This document shows positions 1-5,055 of a stretch of DNA of 7,107 nucleotides, one piece after another. The position numbers were made by a program, and so were the translations under genes. The stretch covers positions 1 through 7,107 of the forward strand of contig JAFNXT010000068.1 in NCBI GenBank assembly GCA_017378975.1, written 5' to 3'. Every line of letters begins with the position of its first letter. The first letter of the stretch is position 1. The stretch comes from Oscillospiraceae bacterium. Lineage in GTDB: Bacteria; Bacillota; Clostridia; Oscillospirales; Oscillospiraceae. Under the pieces are notes generated by a model. That model had not been told where the DNA came from and did not search any database. It saw only the letters and a list, made by a program, of their open reading frames with translations.

Positions 1-623
1 AGGTTCGCAAAGCGGTCGATGGTCTCATCGGAGTAGATGTAACCCTGAGGATTGGAGTACTTGGGCACACACCAGATACCCTTCACCAGAGGATCCTTCA
101 CCAGCTCCTCCACCATGTCCATGTCGGGACCGTCGGGAGTCATGGGCACCGTGATCAGCTCGAAGCCGAAATGCTCGGTGATCCGGAAATGCCGGTCATA
201 ACCGGGAGAAGGACACAGGAACTTCACACGCTCCTCCTTGCACCAGGGTCTGGGGCTGTCCTTCAGGCCGTGGGTATAGGCTCTTGCGATCAGATCATGC
301 ATCAGGCTCAGGCTGGCGTTGCCACCAACGAAGGTCTGCTCAGGCTTACACCCCAGCATATCCGCCCAATACTCCCGACAGCACTTCAGGCCTGCCAGAT
401 CACCGTAATTACGGCAATCGTTACCGTTCAGAATGCACTGATCGGCCTCCGTCAGCTCTGTCATGATATCGCTGACCAGATCCAGCTGCAGCTTGCTGGG
501 CTTGCCTCTGGACATATCCAGCTTCAGCCCCTCCTGCAACAATGCGCCGTAGCGCGCGATCATTTTCTTTGCTTCGATCCGAAGCTCCTCTCTGCTTCTG
601 CAAGCATAGGTAGCCACATCCAT
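1..623 (-). CDS. Aspartate aminotransferase type Ic-like PLP enzyme, N-terminal part
   Basis: This is the N-terminal half (207 full codons) of a fold-type I PLP-dependent aminotransferase; the gene runs off the left edge. The family (Pfam Asp_aminotransf, PF12897) has members of about 420-430 residues and includes aspartate aminotransferases that interconvert aspartate/2-oxoglutarate and oxaloacetate/glutamate in the cytoplasm. Visible hallmarks are LDMSRGKPS near residues 35-43, RNYGDLAGL (71-79), FVGGNASLSLMHD (98-110, cofactor phosphate region), FLCPSPGYDRHF (135-146), TPDGPDMDMVEEL (162-174) and KGIWCVPKYSNPQG (181-194). The Schiff-base lysine lies outside the window. The start is uncertain: ATG at 623 has GGGA seven bases upstream, ATG at 626 abuts AAAGG, and GTG at 617 lies nine bases after AAAGG; an in-frame stop at 651-653 blocks longer versions. 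It is divergent from glutamine synthetase. Family assignment is by remembered motifs; the exact amino-acid substrate is inference. Confidence 0.85.
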   Translation of the reverse strand, partial: MDVATYACRSREELRIEAKKMIARYGALLQEGLKLDMSRGKPSKLQLDLVSDIMTELTEADQCILNGNDCRNYGDLAGLKCCREYWADMLGCKPEQTFVGGNASLSLMHDLIARAYTHGLKDSPRPWCKEERVKFLCPSPGYDRHFRITEHFGFELITVPMTPDGPDMDMVEELVKDPLVKGIWCVPKYSNPQGYIYSDETIDRFAN

Positions 624-649
624 CATCCTTTCCCATAAAATATAGGCAT

Positions 650-678
650 ATTATACGCAAATGGCACCCAAAATGCAA
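650..678 (-). promoter_or_regulatory. Sigma-A-type promoter of the aminotransferase gene
   Basis: On the minus strand TTGCAT (678-673) is followed after exactly 17 bases by a consensus TATAAT (655-650). Transcription would start near 643, giving a leader of about 20 bases that ends in the GGGAAAGG ribosome binding region. The -35 box overlaps the sigma-54-like motif read on the other strand. Confidence 0.75.
662..677 (+). promoter_or_regulatory. Sigma-54-like -24/-12 motif upstream of glutamine synthetase
   Basis: TGGCACCCAAAATGCA reads toward glutamine synthetase and matches the sigma-54 consensus TGGCAC-N5-TTGCW at all but one defined base, with the required GG-N10-GC spacing (GG 663-664, GC 675-676). 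Start of transcription would be near 688, about 195 bases before the glutamine synthetase ATG. Glutamine synthetase genes are classical sigma-54 targets in other phyla, but whether this organism has RpoN is unknown, and the motif overlaps the divergent -35 box. A chance match is possible. Confidence 0.3.
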
Positions 679-698
679 GTCAATAACTACACAAAATT

Positions 699-740
699 CA
701 TTTTTGATATGCATTATCACATTTTTGTATCCATTGACCA
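699..740 (+). repeat. Imperfect 21-bp tandem repeat in the divergent intergenic region
   Basis: Two adjacent 21-base units (699-719 and 720-740) both begin CATTTTTG and, with two single-base indels, agree at about 18 positions. The first contains the palindrome ATGCAT. The two-helical-turn spacing would place two protein contacts on the same DNA face, so this may be an operator upstream of glutamine synthetase, but AT-richness makes chance similarity possible. Confidence 0.4.
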
Positions 741-782
741 AAACCCCCGCGACAGCCCGACATAATTTATCCATTTTCACAC

Positions 783-811
783 TTGCAATTTACTTTCTCA
801 TATCATAGAAT
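783..811 (+). promoter_or_regulatory. Sigma-A-type promoter of glutamine synthetase
   Basis: TTGCAA (783-788) and TAGAAT (806-811) are separated by exactly 17 bases. Transcription would begin near 818, leaving a leader of about 65 bases before the ATG at 883. The leader contains a small hairpin (stem TGTCTG 827-832 with CAGACA 838-843, loop of five). This promoter is a better fit than TTGACC (734-739), which has no -10 box at proper spacing. Confidence 0.7.
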
Positions 812-868
812 CCTAATGGATAAGGATGTCTGTCCGTCAGACACCTCCAAAAACCTGTCATATCCAGA

Positions 869-875
869 AAGGAAG
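869..875 (+). promoter_or_regulatory. Ribosome binding site fixing the glutamine synthetase start
   Basis: AAGGAAG lies seven bases upstream of the ATG at 883. The in-frame ATG at 826, which would add 19 residues, has only AAGG immediately next to it and the extra residues do not resemble the family, so 883 is the start. Confidence 0.8.
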
Positions 876-882
876 CAACGAT

Positions 883-2967
883 ATGGGTCCGATCCTCAAC
901 GTCCCCGAGATCTTTGGCAGTGATGTATTCAATGAAGCCACCATGAAGCAGCGGCTTTCCCCTGAGGTCTATTGTGCCTGGAAGCAATGTATCCAGACCG
1001 GCTCTTCCCTGCCTCTGGACGTAGCCAACGAGATCGCAGAGGCCATGAAGACCTGGGCCACCGAAAAAGGCGCGACCCATTATACCCACTGGTTCCAGCC
1101 TATGACCGGCATCACCGCCGAGAAGCACGATTCCTTCATCGCTCCGGCCGGTGACGGACGGGTCATCATGGAATTTTCCGGTAAGGAATTGGTCCGGGGC
1201 GAATCCGATGCCAGCTCCTTCCCTTCCGGTGGTCTGCGCGCCACCTTCGAGGCCCGTGGCTATACCGCATGGGATCCCACAGCCTTTGCCTTCGTGAAGG
1301 ATAACAGTCTGTATATCCCCACCTGTTTCTTCTCCTATACCGGCGAAGCATTGGACAAGAAGACCCCTTTGCTCCGCTCCATGGACGAGGTCTCCAGAGA
1401 GGCCATCCGTATCCTGCGTCTTTTCGGTGACACCGAAACAAAACGGGTCACCGCCTCCGTCGGTGCCGAGCAGGAATACTTCCTCCTGCCCAAGGCCCTG
1501 TACGCCCAGCGTGAGGACCTGCGTCTGACCGGACGTACCCTCTTCGGCGCCCCGGCTCCCAAGGGCGAGGAGCTGGAAGATCATTACTTCGGCACCATCC
1601 GTACCCGTGTGTCCTCTTTCATGAAGGACCTTGACGAACAGCTTTGGCGTTTGGGCATCCTCTCCAAGACCAAGCATAACGAGGTAGCCCCCTGCCAGCA
1701 CGAGCTGGCCCCCATCTACTCCAGCGCCAACAGCGCCTGTGACGCCAATCAGCTGATCATGGAGATCATGAAAAAATGTGCCGCCAAGCATGATCTGGTG
1801 TGCCTGCTCCATGAAAAGCCCTTCGCCTGCGTCAGCGGCTCCGGCAAGCATAACAACTGGTCCCTCGCCACTGACACCGGCAGGAACCTGTTCAGCCCCG
1901 GTAAAACTCCCCGCCAGAACGCCCAGTTCCTGCTGTTCCTGGCGGCTTTCGTCAAGGGCGTGGACGAATATCAGGACCTCCTGCGTTGCACTGTCGCTTC
2001 TGCCGGTAACGACCGCCGTCTGGGCGCCAACGAAGCCCCTCCTGTGATCATCTCCATCTACCTTGGCGACGAGCTCCATGCCGTGGTGGACTCCATCATC
2101 AGTGGCAGTAACTATACCGGTCCTGAGAAAAGCATCATGCGGATCGGCGTGGATGTCCTGCCCCCCATCCCCAAGGACACCACCGACCGGAACCGCACCA
2201 GCCCTCTGGCCTTCACCGGCAACAAGTTCGAGTTCCGTATGCTGGGCTCCTCCCAGTCCATCGCCGGTCCCAATATCGCATTGAACACCATCATGGCGGA
2301 GGAGCTGAGCCGCTTCGCTGATATCCTTGAATCGGCAGAGGATTTCGATGCCGCCCTCCACGAGCTGGTCAGCGATACCTTCATCTCCCATCAGCGGATC
2401 CTTTTCAACGGAAACGGTTATTCCGAGGAATGGCGACAGGAGGCCCAGCGCCGTGGCCTGAGCGACCTGCGGAGCACCACAGAAGCCATGCCCACCTATG
2501 CATCTGACAAGAACGTTGCACTGGTGACCAAGCATGGTATCTTCACGGAACCTGAATTCCGGGCCCGTAATGAGATCTATCTGGAAGCATATCGCAAGAT
2601 CGTCAACATCGAAGCCAAGACCACGCTGGACATGGCCATGCGCCAGATCCTCCCTGCTGTCACCCATTACAGTGCCAAGCTGGCCAAGGATATCGAGCGC
2701 AAGACCGCCCTTGGCTGTGCCTGTAAGGCAGAGAAGGCACTGATCACCAAACTCTGCACCGGCACCGACGAGCTCTACGATGCCTGCGTCACGCTGGAAG
2801 AAGCCCTGACCAACGTCCCCACCACCAGTACCGACGCTGCCAACTACTTCTGCCACACCGTGACTCCGAAAATGGACCAGGTCCGCAAGGTGGCCGACAG
2901 CCTTGAGCTGATCACCGAGAAGACCTTCTGGCCCTTCCCCACCTATTCCGATATCCTCTTCTACTGA
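883..2967 (+). CDS. glnA: Type III glutamine synthetase (GSIII)
   Basis: The product is a complete 694-residue glutamine synthetase of type III (also called GlnN), a cytoplasmic enzyme that makes glutamine from glutamate, ammonia and ATP. About 700 residues is normal for this type, much longer than type I. The N-terminus (VPEIFGSDVFNE, 7-18; THYTHWFQPMTGITAEKHDSF, 65-85) is the GSIII_N region. The catalytic domain shows GAEQEYF (194-200, metal-binding Glu), KHNEVAPCQHELAPIY (264-279), SGSGKHNNWSL (318-328, active-site His), NDRRLGANEAPP (376-387, substrate/nucleotide Arg region) and NRTSPLAFTGNKFEFR (437-452). A C-terminal helical extension typical of type III follows to WPFPTYSDILFY. No motif is broken. 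It is monocistronic, with its own promoter upstream and a hairpin just after the stop. A nitrogen-responsive control is expected but not shown. Symbol usage varies between glnA and glnN. Confidence 0.97.
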   Translation: MGPILNVPEIFGSDVFNEATMKQRLSPEVYCAWKQCIQTGSSLPLDVANEIAEAMKTWATEKGATHYTHWFQPMTGITAEKHDSFIAPAGDGRVIMEFSGKELVRGESDASSFPSGGLRATFEARGYTAWDPTAFAFVKDNSLYIPTCFFSYTGEALDKKTPLLRSMDEVSREAIRILRLFGDTETKRVTASVGAEQEYFLLPKALYAQREDLRLTGRTLFGAPAPKGEELEDHYFGTIRTRVSSFMKDLDEQLWRLGILSKTKHNEVAPCQHELAPIYSSANSACDANQLIMEIMKKCAAKHDLVCLLHEKPFACVSGSGKHNNWSLATDTGRNLFSPGKTPRQNAQFLLFLAAFVKGVDEYQDLLRCTVASAGNDRRLGANEAPPVIISIYLGDELHAVVDSIISGSNYTGPEKSIMRIGVDVLPPIPKDTTDRNRTSPLAFTGNKFEFRMLGSSQSIAGPNIALNTIMAEELSRFADILESAEDFDAALHELVSDTFISHQRILFNGNGYSEEWRQEAQRRGLSDLRSTTEAMPTYASDKNVALVTKHGIFTEPEFRARNEIYLEAYRKIVNIEAKTTLDMAMRQILPAVTHYSAKLAKDIERKTALGCACKAEKALITKLCTGTDELYDACVTLEEALTNVPTTSTDAANYFCHTVTPKMDQVRKVADSLELITEKTFWPFPTYSDILFY

Positions 2968-2978
2968 TCTCAAACAGT

Positions 2979-3006
2979 AAGCCCCCGACGGTAACGTCGG
3001 GGGCTT
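2979..3006 (+). terminator. Hairpin terminator downstream of glutamine synthetase
   Basis: A perfect 12-bp stem (2979-2990 with 2995-3006; core GCCCCCGACG) closed by the GNRA-type tetraloop GTAA begins 11 bases after the stop codon. The following TTCTCC is a poor T-tract, so termination may be incomplete or helped by the second hairpin. Confidence 0.7.
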
Positions 3007-3010
3007 CTCC

Positions 3011-3043
3011 ATAAAAACAGGAGCGGGTCGCCCCGCTCCTGTT
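3011..3043 (-). terminator. Rho-independent terminator of the 596-aa surface protein gene
   Basis: Read leftward, a 12-bp perfect GC-rich stem (3043-3032 with 3027-3016, core CAGGAGCGGG on one arm) with a four-base loop is followed directly by TTTTTAT (3015-3011 and beyond), a textbook intrinsic terminator. It starts 10 bases after the TGA at 3054-3056. Confidence 0.88.
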
Positions 3044-3053
3044 CAATATCAAA

Positions 3054-4844
3054 TCAGTCCTCTTTCTTCTTCAGCACGACCAGTGCGGAAGCGGCGACAC
3101 CAAGAGCGACAGCCAGACCCAGGACGGACCGGTCGGAGGTGACGGGGATCTCTTCGAACTCCTCGTCATCAGGATTGACAGGCTTGCTGGGGGTGGTGGG
3201 CTTCTCAGGAGCACTGGGGACAGTGGGATCGGCAGGATCCTCGGGATCCACGGGCTCAGAGGGTACCGTGGGCTCGTCGGGAGTCTCGATCTCGGGCAGC
3301 TCGATGTAGTACTCATCGGCATCCAGATAATAGCAGGCATACAGCCAGCCATCCTCAGGATAGGCAGGACCGTTACCGGTGAAGACGAAGCCATTGGCTT
3401 CCCACCAGCCCTTGGACTCACCGACCAGCTGCAGCATGGTAGCCAGCTCAGCAGTGACAGGATACAGACCCATGTCGTAGTATTCCATCATAGCCTCGTT
3501 GAAATCGACCTTGACAGTCTCACCGTCCACATCGACGATCGCGGTCAGACCGCCCAGTTCAGAAGCACCACTGATGGAAACGGGGAACTCAGACAGATCA
3601 GCGACCAGCAGGGGGCCATCCACGCTGCCATAGTGCAGGAAACCGTACTCGCACTCAAAAATCTCCTCGCGCTGGCTGTCCATCAGATTGAAGGAACCAT
3701 AGCTGGCATCCTCGTCAGCTTCAAAGAAGGTGAATTCATGCTGGTTCTCGTAATTGACACGGGGGATCTCAACGATCTCAAAATCCTCGGTCTTCTCGAC
3801 CGTCAGCACTACAGGACCGTCAGCGCAGATACCGACCATGATGCTCGGACCGACCTCACCGATGGACTCCTCGATGTAATAGGTCTTGAAGGGAGTGAAA
3901 TCGTTGACGTAGAAGGTACCTGCGCCCCAGTAACCGACCAGCGCATCGTAGTCGTCAGCGGTGAACTTGTAGACACCGGTCTCCTCGGGCCAGAACTCGA
4001 AGATGGTGTAATCCACAGTGGGATCCAGCTCCAGATAGTTTTCACCCAGAGAGAGCATCACATCGGAGATCACATAGGTGACTTCCTCGTCGGTGGGGAC
4101 ATCCTCATCGTCGCCACCCTCAGGCATACCCTCGGGAGCCTCGGTGGAGAAGGAAGCGTCGAACACGACAGTAGCGGCCTCGAAGTTGGCACCGGCCACC
4201 ATGATCACGAAATAGTCACCTGCACTGACAGCCACAGTCTGGGTGTCGACCACAGGCTCCACATCGCTGTAATAGGTATCGCCGTAGTAATACTCACCGT
4301 TTGCCAGCTCACCGTACAGGCTGAAGGACCACTCCGTGGAAGCATCGACATCCACATCGATGGTCAGATAACCATCCTGCTCAGCGGTCCAGCCGTAGAC
4401 GTAGGCAGACCACTCTGCGCAAACGCCCACATTGGTGCCCATGACCAGCTGATCGGGATTCTGCTCCGTACCGACCACGGGAACGCTGGCGGTCAGTTCG
4501 ACCACCTGCTCGGCATCGGCGCTGACGTTGACCAGAGTCAAAGAATAAGCACTGCCGGCGGGCAGAGTCATCTCCACCACACCACCGGGATTGGGATAGT
4601 TCTGCATCCGACCGGTATCCACATACCAGTCGTAATACATACGGTTGCCATTGAACACCAGGTCCACATCAGCATCCGTGGCATCCACCTCAATGGTCAC
4701 AGACTGACCGGGCTCAAGGACGAACTGGTTATAAGAGTTCGGCTCCACCTGATAGGTCTCAGCGAAAACGCTGAAAGGCAGGATGGCAAGGACCATCGCC
4801 AGACAGATCAGCAGGCTGACCAGCTTCTTGCTAGAAGTCTTCAT
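3054..4844 (-). CDS. Secreted, membrane- or wall-anchored multidomain surface protein, function unknown
   Basis: This complete 596-residue protein is exported. A signal peptide (KK at 6-7, hydrophobic 8-25) should be cleaved after SVFA (25-28). By eye four beta-rich modules follow: A (about 30-122), B (123-234, ending VVFDASF, resembling putative carbohydrate- or protein-binding modules common in Clostridia surface proteins), an acidic hinge (235-254), C (255-360) and D (365-517, with VDGPLLVADL, GLYPVT, KGWW and GWLYACYY). A Pro/Glu/Asp/Thr stalk spans 518-566. The C-terminus has IPVTSD (566-571), a hydrophobic helix (574-591) and KKKED, the layout of a sortase substrate whose TG has become TS. 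The mature chain is very acidic and no catalytic motif is recognisable. The start at 4844 is set by AGGAGG seven bases upstream and the signal peptide. It has its own promoter and terminator and lies downstream of a paralogue with reordered modules. Adhesion or glycan binding is only a guess. Confidence 0.88.
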   Translation of the reverse strand: MKTSSKKLVSLLICLAMVLAILPFSVFAETYQVEPNSYNQFVLEPGQSVTIEVDATDADVDLVFNGNRMYYDWYVDTGRMQNYPNPGGVVEMTLPAGSAYSLTLVNVSADAEQVVELTASVPVVGTEQNPDQLVMGTNVGVCAEWSAYVYGWTAEQDGYLTIDVDVDASTEWSFSLYGELANGEYYYGDTYYSDVEPVVDTQTVAVSAGDYFVIMVAGANFEAATVVFDASFSTEAPEGMPEGGDDEDVPTDEEVTYVISDVMLSLGENYLELDPTVDYTIFEFWPEETGVYKFTADDYDALVGYWGAGTFYVNDFTPFKTYYIEESIGEVGPSIMVGICADGPVVLTVEKTEDFEIVEIPRVNYENQHEFTFFEADEDASYGSFNLMDSQREEIFECEYGFLHYGSVDGPLLVADLSEFPVSISGASELGGLTAIVDVDGETVKVDFNEAMMEYYDMGLYPVTAELATMLQLVGESKGWWEANGFVFTGNGPAYPEDGWLYACYYLDADEYYIELPEIETPDEPTVPSEPVDPEDPADPTVPSAPEKPTTPSKPVNPDDEEFEEIPVTSDRSVLGLAVALGVAASALVVLKKKED

Positions 4845-4850
4845 GATTAT

Positions 4851-4857
4851 TCCTCCT
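4851..4857 (-). promoter_or_regulatory. Consensus ribosome binding site of the 596-aa surface protein
   Basis: AGGAGGA (4857-4851) precedes the ATG at 4844; the AGGAGG core is seven bases from the start codon. This rules out the in-frame ATG at 4928, whose extra 28 residues would place a basic non-signal stretch in front of the signal peptide. Confidence 0.9.
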
Positions 4858-4870
4858 AATCGTTTTATCC

Positions 4871-4928
4871 GTGATCCCCCAAAACGCACGCCCCTTGTGG
4901 ACGTTTTTGCGCTCTGAGTGGGCATCAC
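4871..4928 (-). promoter_or_regulatory. Possible structured leader of the 596-aa surface protein mRNA
   Basis: The predicted leader of about 94 bases can fold. CAAAAACG (4909-4902) can pair with CGTTTTG (4886-4880 region) with one bulge, continued by CAC/GTG around the loop AAGGGGC, and GTGAT (4928-4924) can pair outside with ATCAC (4875-4871). No known riboswitch is recognised and the pairing was done by eye, so regulation is speculative. Confidence 0.25.
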
Positions 4929-4944
4929 TGATTTGATAAGACAT

Positions 4945-4973
4945 ATTCTATCACATGATCACAATTAGTGCAA
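4945..4973 (-). promoter_or_regulatory. Sigma-A-type promoter of the 596-aa surface protein
   Basis: On the minus strand TTGCAC (4973-4968) and TAGAAT (4950-4945) are separated by exactly 17 bases, giving a start near 4938. It lies after the terminator of the upstream gene, so the two surface-protein genes can be transcribed independently. The -10 box is identical to that of glutamine synthetase. Confidence 0.7.
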
Positions 4974-5016
4974 GCGTTATTTCACAATTATTTTACATAT
5001 AGAACGATCTGTATCC

Positions 5017-5051
5017 AAAAGAACAAGACCTCCCGTTTTCGGGAGGTCTTG
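5017..5051 (-). terminator. Rho-independent terminator of the upstream surface protein gene
   Basis: Read leftward, a perfect 12-bp stem CAAGACCTCCCG / CGGGAGGTCTTG (5051-5040 with 5035-5024) with an AAAA loop is followed by TTCTTTT. It starts four bases after the TGA at 5056-5058 and separates this gene from its downstream neighbour. Confidence 0.9.
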
Positions 5052-5055
5052 ATGC

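Noticed and set aside
734..766. TTGACC with CATAAT as a glutamine synthetase promoter
   Set aside because: The spacer is 21 bases, too long; the downstream TTGCAA-17-TAGAAT fits better.
171..780. Open frames overlapping the aminotransferase fragment (171-638 plus, 421-780 minus)
   Set aside because: The true reading frame shows continuous aminotransferase motifs from 623 to the left edge; these frames show none.
826..882. Earlier in-frame ATG for glutamine synthetase
   Set aside because: No properly spaced ribosome binding site, and the family N-terminus begins at the ATG at 883 with AAGGAAG upstream.
790..3012. A 740-codon open frame on the minus strand opposite glutamine synthetase
   Set aside because: It starts inside the terminator hairpin, has no ribosome binding site and has a Gly-rich composition resembling no known protein. 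It is a by-product of the codon bias of the intact glutamine synthetase gene.
3633..4859. A 408-codon open frame on the plus strand opposite the 596-aa surface protein
   Set aside because: The His/Ile/Gly-rich translation is the mirror of Asp/Val/Thr-rich coding on the other strand, which has a signal peptide, ribosome binding site, promoter and terminator.
4845..4928. Earlier in-frame ATG for the 596-aa surface protein
   Set aside because: It would bury the signal peptide behind 28 residues and ignores the AGGAGG at 4852-4857.
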